Assembly (NCBI GenBank): GCA_963747535.1
Contig: CAVVFX010000025.1
Location: 62,001-126,000, forward strand
DNA from: CAVVFX01 sp963747535
GTDB taxonomy: Bacteria > Acidobacteriota > Terriglobia > Bryobacterales > Bryobacteraceae
Length of the DNA: 64,000 nucleotides
Direction: 5' to 3'
Of this stretch, positions 26,320-35,480 are shown one piece after another. How positions within the stretch are numbered: the stretch's first letter is position 1; each line of letters begins with the position of its first letter. The translations under genes and the position numbers were made by a program. A model generated the notes under the pieces. It was not told the origin of the DNA. It saw only the letters and a program-made list of their open reading frames with translations, and ran no database searches.

Positions 26320-29300
26320 CTATTGCTGAACCGTGATCAACGCGCCAGTCTGCGTCTGAAGACCACCGATTTGCGCCTGCACAGTTGCGTCTCCGTTTGG
26401 AATGTTTGGGACTACTACGTTGAACTGGTAGAGGCCCGCATCGACCAGACCCGCGTACGCCACGGACGCCGCTTGTCCTCCTATGGTGATTTGCACTGAG
26501 TTCGCCAGAACAGCGGGAGCGGTAACCAGATAGCCCGAAGGAATCGGCGGATTCGTAGGTCCGAAACCGGTGCCGTATATCAGGATGGTTTCCCCAGGCT
26601 TGGCAGGCGTACCGAGATTGCCTACCGGAGTATAGTCTGCATGCTGAGCGGCTACATAGTTACCACCATAAGTAAAGAACGCCGGCGAGAATGGCTGCTT
26701 CTGCGCACCGAAAGTGTTGCTCTTGCCGAGTGGCGAAGTCACCTGGACTTGGATCGGACCCAACGTCGGATCGTCCGGGGCCAGTACGTTCACTTGCGTG
26801 GGACTGATGTACCCGACGTAAGCTGCCAGACCGTTGATAGTAACCGACACACCGTTCAAAGAAGTTGGCAGCAGATTGTTTACGAAATCGCTGGCTTGCC
26901 ATGCTCTGGTGGTCTGGGCTAAATTTGCGCCAAAGATGGTGATCCAGGTAGCGGATGCAAAACCAGGCTGAAAACTGGCGCCATTAGACACCCCAGCGAT
27001 GCTGACCACTGTCGGCAGGGACTGTATTTCGAGCGTTACCAGGACGGAAACCGGACTACCGCTTGCGCCCGCTGGGCTGATCAGCACCACAGCCGAGTAG
27101 GACCCCGCCGCCAGAGTCGCCGGATTCACTGAGACGGACAGCGTGGCCGGAGTTGTCCCCGAAGCGGGCGAAAGTCCGATCCACACGGCCGTCGACGAAG
27201 CGACCCACGGACCACTTCCGCTGCCGGTATTCGTGATCGAGATTCCTTGCGCTGGCGGGATGGCCCCGCCTACCGTGTAATTGAATGTGAGAGCTTGCGG
27301 CGAGACAGCCAGTACAGGCGCCGGAGACACCGTTAACGTCACCGCGACCGTCACCGGGCTGTTCGCCACGCCAGTCGCGGAGATTTGGACGCTACCCGTG
27401 TAGGTGCCCGGGTCCAGTCCGGCAGGCGAGACGAGCACGGCAAGCATAGAGGGTGCAGTACCGGACTGGGACGCTACGGACAGCCATGTCGCACTGGACG
27501 TAGCACTCCAGGTCAGGGTACCGCTGCCGGGGTTCGTGATCTGGATGAACTGCGCGGCCGGCGTCCCACCCACCGTGTACGCGAACTGCAGGCTCGAAGG
27601 CGCAACCACAAGCGAGGCTAGAGCCGTCATGATGTTGATCGCGTCGACGCCGTTGGTACTGGTCACACCAATCTGCACCAGGCCGGCGAACGTTGACGGG
27701 AGGAACGCCTGGATGCTTGTGTCACTCCAACTTGAAACTTGAAGCACCGTAGGTTGCGGATTGGAGGCGGTCACCCGGCACGTAGCGCACTGCTGCGCCC
27801 CAAAACCAACGCCGCTTATCGTAATGGTGGTTCCGGCCGGCACCACCTTTCCCACGCCCGGAAAAAGGGGACCTACCGAGTTCACCGATGGCGTAGCCTT
27901 GCATCGAGCTGCCGAATACACGCCCGGTGGTTGCGTATAGGGACCGCATGTCGAGCTTCCGAAGTTAAAGGTCGCGCTGCCGTTCATCACGAAATCGTTA
28001 TAAAACAATTCGCCCGACGCTGCTCCGTTGGTCAGCTTCACGCTGCCCCATGAAACGTTTGAAAGCCCACTCGTAAATTGATTTTGGGAATTCACATCGG
28101 CAACTACCATTCCCCCGTCTTTCGAAAGGTTCGGGTCTTGCGCGGGTGCCGTTCCTACGCTCTGCCACGACGCGGTATTTAAGAGAAAGGAGGAAACGGT
28201 CTGGTAGGTTTTATGCGACGGAGTGTCGATGTATGCGATTCCCGGTTGGTTGCAGCTGGTATAAAATCCGGCGAGCCCGTCGGCTGAGCCGGGATTCACG
28301 TGGCAATAATCCACGATTCTTGTTCGTCCCGGCCTCGAAAAGTCAAGCGATCCGCTGGTGAGTCCCACAATGCCGTCGCTCGTGCCTGGCAAATTGTTAA
28401 AAGAGGCCGCATTGCCGATGATGGCAAGTGCGTCCGTGCCCCGAAGATCATCTCCGAACTGGTTCCACGTCGCCAGATCCCAGAGAAATTGACTCCCGCG
28501 TTTCATCTCGTTGGTCTGGTTTCCTGCGGCAAAGAAAATGTCGGCCAGTAGGGAATCGGCCTGATACGAGCCGAAATGGGGTGCGGCGACGAAGACTGAT
28601 TTTCGTATCTTCTGCGTTGACGGCGGACTGAACGCTCCGGATGTCTGTTGCTTGCCGGCAAGATAGGCGCGGACGATCAGACCGCCCATACTGTGCGCAA
28701 TCACATCAACCTCGGGCACCGGGGTACCGTTGTTGTATAGGATCGAGTTCAGAAGAGTGCCCAGATCCGCGCCTAGCTGCTCAATCGAGCAGTTTGGACA
28801 TTCAGTGCAGTTCTCGAAAAAATACACCACTGGCACGGAGTTAGGGGAGCCGGTTAGATAGTTCGCAAGATTGCCAAACGTCCCGCTGGAATCACTGGAC
28901 ATCGGGCAGGAACTCGGCGGAAACACGGAGAACTGCCAGCCGTCCAGCAGAACCACGGGCGGGGTGGTAGCGTTCACCGGTACATTCGGAAGTGGGGCAA
29001 CCGTCAGCGAAATCTCCGCCGCCCTCTCCTCACCCGAGTTGTTGATGGCGGAGATTCTGACCGAATACTCCCCGGGTGGAGTGGTTAGCGGTACGCCAAC
29101 GAGGACCCCATCCCCTGCAACGTCGGGTGCGACCGGAAACGTCCGGTCGGATGCTCGACCGGTCCGCGTTATCGCCGAACGCATGAACTCGACGCTCTCG
29201 CCTGGTGCTTCAAGCGTGATCCGCCCTCCCGCAACGACTCGATACCGTGATTCATTGATCGCGAGAGGGCGCCGCAACGCCTGGCCGAAGAGCGTACTCA

Positions 29301-29340
29301 CAAAGCAAAGGCCGAGAACGACTGAAGGTCGAAAGCGCAT
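26320..29340 (-). CDS. Secreted lipase-like alpha/beta hydrolase with BACON and Solibacter C-terminal domains
   Basis: The 1006-residue exported protein has a signal peptide (VVLGLCFVSTLFGQA) and an N-terminal beta domain. An alpha/beta hydrolase domain from about 130 carries the nucleophile elbow VIAHSMGGLIVRAYL, as in bacterial triacylglycerol lipases. Next comes an IPT/TIG-like segment (VVPAGTTITISGVGFGAQQC), then two tandem BACON-type modules (SSLQFAYTVGGTPAAQ and QALTFNYTVGGAIPPAQ). The last 210 residues match the Solibacter-specific C-terminal domain (VSIAGVSNGASFQPGFASAT, ILIYGTGFGPTNPP). The frame is open upstream to 29613, but the ATG at 29340 has a GGAG box and starts the signal peptide. 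Confidence 0.85.
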   Translation of the reverse strand: MRFRPSVVLGLCFVSTLFGQALRRPLAINESRYRVVAGGRITLEAPGESVEFMRSAITRTGRASDRTFPVAPDVAGDGVLVGVPLTTPPGEYSVRISAINNSGEERAAEISLTVAPLPNVPVNATTPPVVLLDGWQFSVFPPSSCPMSSDSSGTFGNLANYLTGSPNSVPVVYFFENCTECPNCSIEQLGADLGTLLNSILYNNGTPVPEVDVIAHSMGGLIVRAYLAGKQQTSGAFSPPSTQKIRKSVFVAAPHFGSYQADSLLADIFFAAGNQTNEMKRGSQFLWDLATWNQFGDDLRGTDALAIIGNAASFNNLPGTSDGIVGLTSGSLDFSRPGRTRIVDYCHVNPGSADGLAGFYTSCNQPGIAYIDTPSHKTYQTVSSFLLNTASWQSVGTAPAQDPNLSKDGGMVVADVNSQNQFTSGLSNVSWGSVKLTNGAASGELFYNDFVMNGSATFNFGSSTCGPYTQPPGVYSAARCKATPSVNSVGPLFPGVGKVVPAGTTITISGVGFGAQQCATCRVTASNPQPTVLQVSSWSDTSIQAFLPSTFAGLVQIGVTSTNGVDAINIMTALASLVVAPSSLQFAYTVGGTPAAQFIQITNPGSGTLTWSATSSATWLSVASQSGTAPSMLAVLVSPAGLDPGTYTGSVQISATGVANSPVTVAVTLTVSPAPVLAVSPQALTFNYTVGGAIPPAQGISITNTGSGSGPWVASSTAVWIGLSPASGTTPATLSVSVNPATLAAGSYSAVVLISPAGASGSPVSVLVTLEIQSLPTVVSIAGVSNGASFQPGFASATWITIFGANLAQTTRAWQASDFVNNLLPTSLNGVSVTINGLAAYVGYISPTQVNVLAPDDPTLGPIQVQVTSPLGKSNTFGAQKQPFSPAFFTYGGNYVAAQHADYTPVGNLGTPAKPGETILIYGTGFGPTNPPIPSGYLVTAPAVLANSVQITIGGQAASVAYAGLVDAGLYQFNVVVPNIPNGDATVQAQIGGLQTQTGALITVQQ

Positions 29341-29454
29341 TGTATCTCCGATTATGGCATCGGGCGCCCGGCCTCGACCACCTTGCGCTCCTCGCGGGTG
29401 CGCAGTCGAACAAATCTGAGAGTAGCTCCTGCTTACAAGACGCAGATCCCTTGT

Positions 29455-29815
29455 ACCAGTAGACCTGAGAATGCGCTCACCGCTGTGGTCAACTACGAAT
29501 TGCCCCTGGCCGAAATTGTGAGGCGCCTGAGCGGCCGAAGAACCTGCGAAACGTGTAGATCGGTTTTCCACGTGATCAGCCGGCCTCCCAGACACGAGGG
29601 CGTGTGCGATCATTGCGAGGGCCGACTGTACCAGCGCGAAGACGACAGGCCGGAATCGATCACTGTTCGCCTGGAAGCCTACACACGAAGTACTGCCCCC
29701 CTGATCCGGTTCTACAAGGATTTTGGCCTCCTGGTGTCGATCGTGGCTGACGGATCTCCCGAGGAGATTTTTGAACGCACCATCGTCGCGCTGGAGAGCG
29801 CCGCCGTTTTACCGG
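29455..29815 (+). pseudogene. adk: Orphan C-terminal half of adenylate kinase
   Basis: The translated segment VVNYELPLAEIVRRLSGRRT with CETC, CDHC, LYQREDDRPESITVRL and APLIRFYKDFGLLVSI is the LID domain and C-terminal core of adenylate kinase, including the four zinc-binding cysteines (two CxxC pairs) and the GRR arginines. The N-terminal half with the P-loop and NMP-binding domain is absent: the similarity begins about residue 105 of the usual 214, and the upstream DNA belongs to the lipase-like gene leader. The fragment cannot be catalytic. The frame stays open into the phasin gene, which however has its own promoter and start. Exact limits are approximate. Confidence 0.8.
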
Positions 29816-29905
29816 AACGCTGCTTCTCGCTAAAGTTCAGCGGTTTCGAATCACGTTTAAGCCACAAAGACAGGATGCCGGCAAGTGACGACCCAGGTTT
29901 TTCTC

Positions 29906-29934
29906 TTGACATCGGGACAATTCGGACGCACAAT
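29906..29934 (+). promoter_or_regulatory. Sigma-70-type promoter of the phasin gene
   Basis: A perfect -35 box TTGACA (29906-29911) and a -10-like CACAAT (29929-29934) are separated by 17 bases. Transcription would start near 29941, giving a leader of about 45 bases before the phasin ATG, including its GGAG box. Confidence 0.65.
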
Positions 29935-29985
29935 GGAATTGCTGCAGTGCAGCAAAGAACGCATATTGTTAGCAAGGAGCTAAAC

Positions 29986-30600
29986 ATGAATGCCAACGCT
30001 GAACGTCCGCTGAATGCGAAACCGGAAGCCCGTGAGACGCATCCTGCCTTCGTATTCGCAAACCTTGTCCAAAACGGAATAGTCCGGTTTGCGGAAATTC
30101 AAAAGGCCGCCCTCGATCAGATTGTGCGGCAGAACGCAGAGTTTCAGAATGCCTGGAAGCAGACGGATAAAGCGCCCTCGTCTCCGGCCGCAGCCGTTAT
30201 GGATCTGGCCGGGCAGGGAATTGAGAAATTCGTAGCGGTCCAGAAAACCCTGGTGGACTTGACTGTTGAGCAATGCACCCTGGCTGTGGATACCTCAAAG
30301 GAGGGGTTGGAAGGAACAGTGAAGCGCGGCGCGGGTATTGCAGGGATCGTCAGTCAGTCGACCGAAAAATTACTTGCAGCAGAGAAAATTATGTTGGATT
30401 TTGCTGCAGAGCAAAATGTTATGGCGGCCGACCGGATCAAGCGCCAGTTCGGATTGGGGGACGCGATGCCAGTAGTAGCGGCGGCAGAGTCGATCCGCCG
30501 AGGCGTGGACGCGGTGATTGAGACGCAGAAAGAAATGATCGAGTTAGCCACGAAACCGATGAAGGCCGCAGCCGCGAAAGCAGCAGGAAAGAGCGCATAA
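29986..30600 (+). CDS. Phasin-family protein
   Basis: This 204-residue helical protein contains the phasin-type repeats FANLVQNGIVRFAEIQKAALDQIVRQNAEF, VMDLAGQGIEKFVAVQKTLVDLTVEQ, STEKLLAAEKIMLDFAAEQN and RRGVDAVIETQKEMIELATKP, ending in an Ala/Lys-rich tail. Phasins coat polyhydroxyalkanoate granules and are amphipathic and cytoplasmic. ATG 29986 has an AGGAG box 6 bases upstream and a good promoter before it. The reading frame is open upstream into the adenylate kinase fragment, but that extension is not part of the protein. No PHA synthase is nearby. Confidence 0.78.
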   Translation: MNANAERPLNAKPEARETHPAFVFANLVQNGIVRFAEIQKAALDQIVRQNAEFQNAWKQTDKAPSSPAAAVMDLAGQGIEKFVAVQKTLVDLTVEQCTLAVDTSKEGLEGTVKRGAGIAGIVSQSTEKLLAAEKIMLDFAAEQNVMAADRIKRQFGLGDAMPVVAAAESIRRGVDAVIETQKEMIELATKPMKAAAAKAAGKSA

Positions 30601-30745
30601 AGTACGCACAAAGTACGCACTAGTAAGTACTTGCAAGGTGGCACTCTATCCACCGGGTCGGACACCGCGGCGTCTTTATAACGCTGACGGTCCTTCTTTA
30701 TCCGTCGTGGTGACGGTGACCGGAGAAGAGCGCGGGAGAACGAAC

Positions 30746-30892
30746 ATGCAACTCTGGATGTTCTATGCACCGTCGGGTCGCCTTCTCGACGTAATCAAAG
30801 CTTATACTGCGGTGCAGGCCATAGCTTTGTTCATACTGGAGCACCCGGTGTACAAGGGTCACTTGGCAGAGCTCCGCGTGGAGATCGCGTGA
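30746..30892 (+). CDS. Small hypothetical protein (48 aa)
   Basis: Starting at ATG 30746, behind a good GGGAG box, the frame encodes a 48-residue protein with a hydrophobic middle (DVIKAYTAVQAIALFILEH). It may be a small membrane-associated protein. The frame is open further upstream to 30638, but that part has no start signal. No family was recognised. Confidence 0.45.
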   Translation: MQLWMFYAPSGRLLDVIKAYTAVQAIALFILEHPVYKGHLAELRVEIA

Positions 30893-30907
30893 GACACCCT
30901 CGCTGCT

Positions 30908-31327
30908 CTACCGAACCTCTTGTTTTTCAAAAACGGCAATCCCTCTGGCCACCTGAGACGCTCCAGTCTGGATCGAATAAATTAACGTGAGACGGGCGCC
31001 ATCGGGAGCCACTGTTACCGTCTCCGTGAGAGAGACGACTCCATCCTTCTTTCCCGTTCCCGAGATGCTGTGACTGTTCAAGCGCGTGTACGCAATGCAA
31101 TCGGCCATCGGCAAACCGCTGATCGGGTAGTCCGAACCGTCGAACCTCGCCCAGACCCGTACCGCGGACTTTGCTCCATTCGACCTCACGATGTTCTCGT
31201 GCACTACGATCTCGTCACGCGTGACAACGATCTCCTGAACCCAGGTCTGCGGCAATGGCGTGTCAAGTTTTGACCGCTGAGCGTCGAATCTCCACGAGCC
31301 GGTAAACGGGTCACTCTGTTCAATCAT
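30908..31327 (-). CDS. Hypothetical protein, lipocalin-like beta-barrel
   Basis: From ATG 31327 (AGGA box upstream) a 139-residue protein is encoded. It opens DPFTGSWRFDAQRSKLDTPLPQTWVQEIVV, a pattern common to small lipocalin-like proteins of Acidobacteria in which G-x-W starts the barrel. Alternating beta strands follow (VHENIVRSNGAKSAVRVWARFDGSDYP, LTETVTVAPDGARLTLIYSIQ). It lacks a signal peptide from this start. The function is unknown. It is divergent from the AhpD-like selenoprotein gene. Confidence 0.6.
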   Translation of the reverse strand: MIEQSDPFTGSWRFDAQRSKLDTPLPQTWVQEIVVTRDEIVVHENIVRSNGAKSAVRVWARFDGSDYPISGLPMADCIAYTRLNSHSISGTGKKDGVVSLTETVTVAPDGARLTLIYSIQTGASQVARGIAVFEKQEVR

Positions 31328-31426
31328 TCGTTTCCTGATTTTAATCCGAACTGGTAGTGCGGCGCTCTCTGACCCCGAAAACCCGGTTATAGTGAATATC
31401 ATCTTCCAAAGGAGACTCGACAAGAG

Positions 31427-32080
31427 ATGAGCGGAAAGAATGACTGCCCTATGAAGCCCATGTTTCTGCCTGGCGTCGAGAAAGACCCACAGCCCGGCCC
31501 TTACCTGGACTTCATCCGCTCTATGCAAGCCAGTGGATCTGAATATCCGCAGATCTGGAACATGTTCGCATTCATGCCGAAGGCAACCCAGCATCTGGCG
31601 AGATTTACTCAGGAGATCATGCGCGAGCCCGGGCCGATCAGCCCAGGGCTTCGCGAATTGATTGCTGCTTATGTTTCCGCACGCAATGACTGCCCGTTTT
31701 GACTGAAGTCTCATGCCGCGGTCGCGGCTGTAATTCTCGAACAGGAGAGACAGGCTTCGGACAGCGGCTTTAATGGCGAAAGGTTGGTTACGGGAGTTCT
31801 GCGCGACCTCGACTCCTCCGATCTGAGCGCGAAGGAGAAGGCGTTATTTCGTTTCGTCGACAAGGTGAATCACCATTCGCCGCAAATTGCCGCGGAGGAT
31901 ATCGAGGCTCTTCACGCGGTTGACTGGGACGACGGAGCGTTGTATTACGCAATTACGGTCTGTGCTCTGTTCAACTTCTACAACCGCTGGGTCGACGCAT
32001 CGGGTGTACACGCGCTTTCCGACAGCGCGCATCGTGCCGGCGGCCGGCGCTCGGCGAAGACAGGGTATGTCAGAGAGTAG
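31427..32080 (+). CDS. AhpD-like (carboxymuconolactone decarboxylase-fold) selenoprotein
   Basis: Two open stretches in one frame, joined through TGA at 31700-31702, encode a 217-residue AhpD/peroxidase-related protein. The TGA sits at residue 92 in C89-P-F-U92-xxx-H, where homologues have the second Cys of the AhpD CxxC-xxx-H active site. Downstream sequence is fully conserved in character (LSAKEKALFRFVDKVNHHSP, ALYYAITVCALFNFYNRWVD). A SECIS-like hairpin begins 12 bases after the TGA (separate entry). Such proteins use the redox pair to reduce peroxides or disulfides. The start ATG 31427 has an AAAGGAGA box 12 bases upstream. If Sec is not inserted, the product would be a 91-residue truncated and inactive protein. 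Confidence 0.83.
31715..31728 (+). promoter_or_regulatory. Bacterial SECIS-like hairpin
   Basis: The stem GCCGC/GCGGC encloses the tetraloop GGTC (31720-31723), 17 bases after the TGA. In E. coli fdhF the SECIS apical loop also shows GGUC, 18 bases after UGA, and SelB recognises it. The hairpin is short but entirely G-C. It lies within the coding sequence, as bacterial SECIS elements must. Confidence 0.7.
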
Positions 32081-32168
32081 ACAGGGCACTACTCCGTGCA
32101 GACAGCCGGACGGGTGTCCGCAAGTTTCGCCGGCGCGCACGGCCCCTCACGCACGAGTAACATTGGTT

Positions 32169-34406
32169 ATGCGACCGATCACCGCAGTTCTGATAGTCTT
32201 CACACTCGCGCTGCAGGCGGGTGACACTACTCCTGCGCTGCGCGGCTATACTCAGCCGGCCGCGGCGTCCGAAATTCAGTGGGAGAAGAAATTCCGCGCA
32301 ATCCCCCAACAGGATCGTCTGCGCGAAAACATGCGCCGGCTGTCGGCGCGCCCGCATCACGTGGGTTCGCCCTACGATAAAAGCAACGCTGAATGGATTC
32401 TGGCGCAGCTGAAATCCTGGGGCTTGGACGCTAAGATCGAAGTCTTCGACACGCTTTTTCCGACTCCTCTGGAACGCTCTCTGGAACTACTGGAGCCGGT
32501 CCGATACAAGGCGAAACTGGAAGAGCCGGCGCTGCCCGAGGATCCCACGAGTAATCAGAAGGACGAGCAGCTTCCGACCTACAATGCTTACTCGATCGAT
32601 GGCGATGTCACTGCGCCCGTAGTGTACGTGAACTACGGAACGCCCGCCGATTACGAGCAACTGCTGCGCATGGGCGTATCGGTCAGCGGAGCGATTGTAT
32701 TGGCGCGCTATGGAGAGTCGTGGCGAGGTATCAAGCCCAAGCTTGCCGCTGAACACGGAGCGCTCGGCTGCGTGATCTTTTCCGATCCGCATGACGACGG
32801 CTACGTACGCGGAGATGAGTTTCCGAAGGGACCCATGCGGCCGCCCTTCGGCGTGCAGCGGGGTAGCGTCATGGATCTGCCGGTGTACCCCGGTGATCCG
32901 CAGACGCCCGGAACGGGTGCGACGCCGGACGCCAAAAAGATTCCGCTCAACGAAGTTACGACATTGACGAAGATCCCGGTGATGCCGATCTCGTATCAAG
33001 ACGCGGAGCCGTTTCTGAAGAACCTGAGTGGCGATGTGGTTCCGGAGACTTGGCGCGGCAATCTGCCGCTCACTTATCATGTCGGCCCGGGCCCGGCGAA
33101 GGCGCACCTTCATCTGAAGTTCAACTGGGATCGCAAGCCCCTTTACGACGTGATCGCGCGCATCCCGGGTTCAAGATATCCCGACGAGTGGGTCATTCGC
33201 GGTAATCATCATGACGGCTGGGTCAATGGAGCTGGCGACCCGGTATCGGGTGTGAGTCCGGAACTGGAAGAGGCGCGCTCTCTGGCGGAGTTGCTGAAAC
33301 AGGGATGGAAGCCCGATCGGACCCTTATCTACTGCTTCTGGGACGGCGAGGAACCCGGCCTGCTGGGATCGACGGAATGGGCCGAGACGCATGCCGCGGA
33401 GTTGCAACAACACGCAGTCGCCTACATCAATTCGGATGGTAACGGGCGCGGTTTCTTCCGGGCCGAGGGGTCGCACTCGCTCGAGAATTTCGTCAACGGC
33501 ATTATGCAGGAGATGGATGATCCCGAAACAAAGATGACCGTCTGGAAACGCCGTCGTCTGGCGGATGCCGCGAAGGCGACGGCGGACAAGCGTGTCGAGA
33601 TCAGATCGCGTCCCGACATAAGGATCGCCGCATTGGGTTCCGGCTCTGACTACACGGTGTTTCTCGATCATCTTGGGGTCGCCAGCCTCAACGTGGCTTA
33701 CGGCGGTGAGGATGAGGGCGGCGGCCAATACCACTCGATCTACGACGACTTTTATTACTACACGCATTTCATGGACACGGATTTCACTTACGGGCGTATG
33801 CTCGCGCAAACTGCCGGGACGATGATGATGCGTCTCGCCGATGCGGCAGTGTTGCCGTTCCAGTTCACCGACTTTGCGGACACCATCCATACCTATGTTT
33901 CGGAGTTGAAGAAACTGGCAGCGGACCAGCGCGCCGAAATCAAAGAGCGGAATACCGAAATAGAAAACGGCACGTTCGCGGCGCTCCAGAATCCGAAGAA
34001 AAGGATGGTCCCACCTTCGAAGGAGCCGGTACCCCCGTACGTCAATTTTGCACCGCTCGATAACGCCGCGGACGAGTTGAGCCGGGCCGCGGAGGGCTAC
34101 GAGAAAGCCTTATCGGCCGCGGGGGATCGCGCTCCGGCCAGTCTGAATGCGAAGCTGATCCGGAGCGAACGGCTGCTGACCAACCCGGCAGGTTTGCCCA
34201 ACCGCCCCTGGTTCGTGAATCTGATCTATGCGCCCGGCTTGTACACCGGTTATGGAGTCAAGACACTTCCCGGCGTGCGCGAGGCCATCGAACAGAAGCG
34301 CCCGGCCGAGGTCGAGCAGCAGATGATTCGCGTGGCAAAAGTGCTGCAGGACGAAGCTGATCTGCTTGATGCCGCCGCCCAGGAGCTTATGGCGGGAAGT
34401 AAATAG
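32169..34406 (+). CDS. M28-family metallopeptidase, glutamate carboxypeptidase II-like
   Basis: This 745-residue exported zinc peptidase resembles glutamate carboxypeptidase II/NAALADase. A signal segment (ITAVLIVFTLALQAG) precedes a protease-associated domain (about 110-290, with GAIVLARYGESWRGIKPKLA). The M28 core follows with zinc ligands in RGNHHDGWVNGAGDP, WDGEEPGLLGSTEW, INSDGN and GGQYHSIYDDF. A C-terminal transferrin-receptor-like dimerisation domain ends the protein. It would cleave C-terminal acidic residues from small peptides. The frame is open upstream to 31887 across the selenoprotein gene, but the ATG at 32169 begins the signal peptide. It lies 88 bases after the selenoprotein. 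Confidence 0.87.
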   Translation: MRPITAVLIVFTLALQAGDTTPALRGYTQPAAASEIQWEKKFRAIPQQDRLRENMRRLSARPHHVGSPYDKSNAEWILAQLKSWGLDAKIEVFDTLFPTPLERSLELLEPVRYKAKLEEPALPEDPTSNQKDEQLPTYNAYSIDGDVTAPVVYVNYGTPADYEQLLRMGVSVSGAIVLARYGESWRGIKPKLAAEHGALGCVIFSDPHDDGYVRGDEFPKGPMRPPFGVQRGSVMDLPVYPGDPQTPGTGATPDAKKIPLNEVTTLTKIPVMPISYQDAEPFLKNLSGDVVPETWRGNLPLTYHVGPGPAKAHLHLKFNWDRKPLYDVIARIPGSRYPDEWVIRGNHHDGWVNGAGDPVSGVSPELEEARSLAELLKQGWKPDRTLIYCFWDGEEPGLLGSTEWAETHAAELQQHAVAYINSDGNGRGFFRAEGSHSLENFVNGIMQEMDDPETKMTVWKRRRLADAAKATADKRVEIRSRPDIRIAALGSGSDYTVFLDHLGVASLNVAYGGEDEGGGQYHSIYDDFYYYTHFMDTDFTYGRMLAQTAGTMMMRLADAAVLPFQFTDFADTIHTYVSELKKLAADQRAEIKERNTEIENGTFAALQNPKKRMVPPSKEPVPPYVNFAPLDNAADELSRAAEGYEKALSAAGDRAPASLNAKLIRSERLLTNPAGLPNRPWFVNLIYAPGLYTGYGVKTLPGVREAIEQKRPAEVEQQMIRVAKVLQDEADLLDAAAQELMAGSK

Positions 34407-34449
34407 CGCCAGGAGAATGGAAGAACGTCGCCCCGCAAGTCGAGACCGG

Positions 34450-35325
34450 CTAAACTCGACTTCTCTTCTCGAGAACCGCCGCGTCGAATCGTGCTCCCAG
34501 CGTTGCGAAGGCGGGAGTCGGGCCGTTCCATCGCAACTGATCCACGTCGTCAAAGAGCGCAATGTCGGTTCGAAGCGTAGCGAGCGTTCGGAATAGCAGC
34601 GCACGCTCGCGGTCTTGCGAGAGCGTGTGTGCCAGGGCACGCGCGTTGGCGACGTTCACGTGCCACTCGCGCCAGTCCGCGGGAATCGATTCAATATGCG
34701 CAAATTTGGCGAGGACGGCAGCAGTGGACTTCGCCCCCCAACCTGATAAGCTCGGATAGCCGTCCGCCGAGTCGCCGACCAACGCGAGGTAGTCGGGGAT
34801 AGACGCCGGTGAAACACCGAATTTGTCGACCACGCCGGCTTCGTCCAGCGTGACCCGCGTGCGGCGATTCAACTGTACGATGCGCGTACCCCGCACACAT
34901 TGGCCCAGATCCTTGTCCGGCGTGCAGATGATCACGCGCTCGACACGCACGTCCCGGGCGGCCGCAATCGCTGCCGCAGCCAGTGCGTCGTCCGCTTCGA
35001 ACTCTACCATCGGCCAGACCATGACTCCGGCCGCCGAGAGGGCTTCCTCCAGGAGTGGGAACTGCGCCAGTAGATCGGGTTCTATGCCTTCGCCCGTCTT
35101 GTAGCCCGGCCACAGTCCATTGCGGAATGACTCGATGACGTGATCGGTCGCAACAGCGATGTGTGGGGAGCCATCGCGGATCATGCCCAGCACCGACGCG
35201 AGTACACCACGCACAGCGGCGACTTCGAAGCCTTCCTGATCTCGCGCTGACGGAAGCGCGAAGTAGTGGCGGAACAACTCGTATGTGCCGTCGACCAAAT
35301 GGACCTGCAGAGGTTCCTCCAACAC
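34450..35325 (-). CDS. 5'-3' exonuclease, PIN/H3TH type
   Basis: The 291-residue protein matches the stand-alone 5'-3' exonuclease family (DNA polymerase I N-terminal domain/FEN-like). It starts VHLVDGTYELFRHYFALP with the first catalytic aspartate and continues with EFEADDALAAAA, VIICTPDKDLGQCV (metal ligands) and DYLALVGDSADGYPSLSGWGAKSTAAVL, the helix-three-turn-helix DNA-binding motif. It probably removes flaps or RNA primers. It is convergent with the M28 peptidase gene and divergent from the CBS gene. Confidence 0.88.
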   Translation of the reverse strand: MLEEPLQVHLVDGTYELFRHYFALPSARDQEGFEVAAVRGVLASVLGMIRDGSPHIAVATDHVIESFRNGLWPGYKTGEGIEPDLLAQFPLLEEALSAAGVMVWPMVEFEADDALAAAAIAAARDVRVERVIICTPDKDLGQCVRGTRIVQLNRRTRVTLDEAGVVDKFGVSPASIPDYLALVGDSADGYPSLSGWGAKSTAAVLAKFAHIESIPADWREWHVNVANARALAHTLSQDRERALLFRTLATLRTDIALFDDVDQLRWNGPTPAFATLGARFDAAVLEKRSRV

Positions 35326-35480
35326 AACCTTATCGGACCGGCTGCACGCAAATCAACTTGAGTTGAATACTTCTGGCCAGGTTCTCGGGCAGTAATGTAG
35401 GTGATGGTTAATTGACTCTTGCCGGGTCCGGGTGCCAAGCTTAAAATATCAATTCTGCCCCGCGCTTAGACAGGTTCATT

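Noticed and set aside
29383..30600. One fused adenylate-kinase-phasin protein of 405 residues
   Set aside because: A good promoter, ribosome binding site and ATG exist just before the phasin part, and the linker between the two parts has no conserved features.
31427..31702. A separate 91-residue protein ending at the TGA
   Set aside because: The following frame continues the same AhpD fold with no start signal of its own, so one gene read through TGA fits better.
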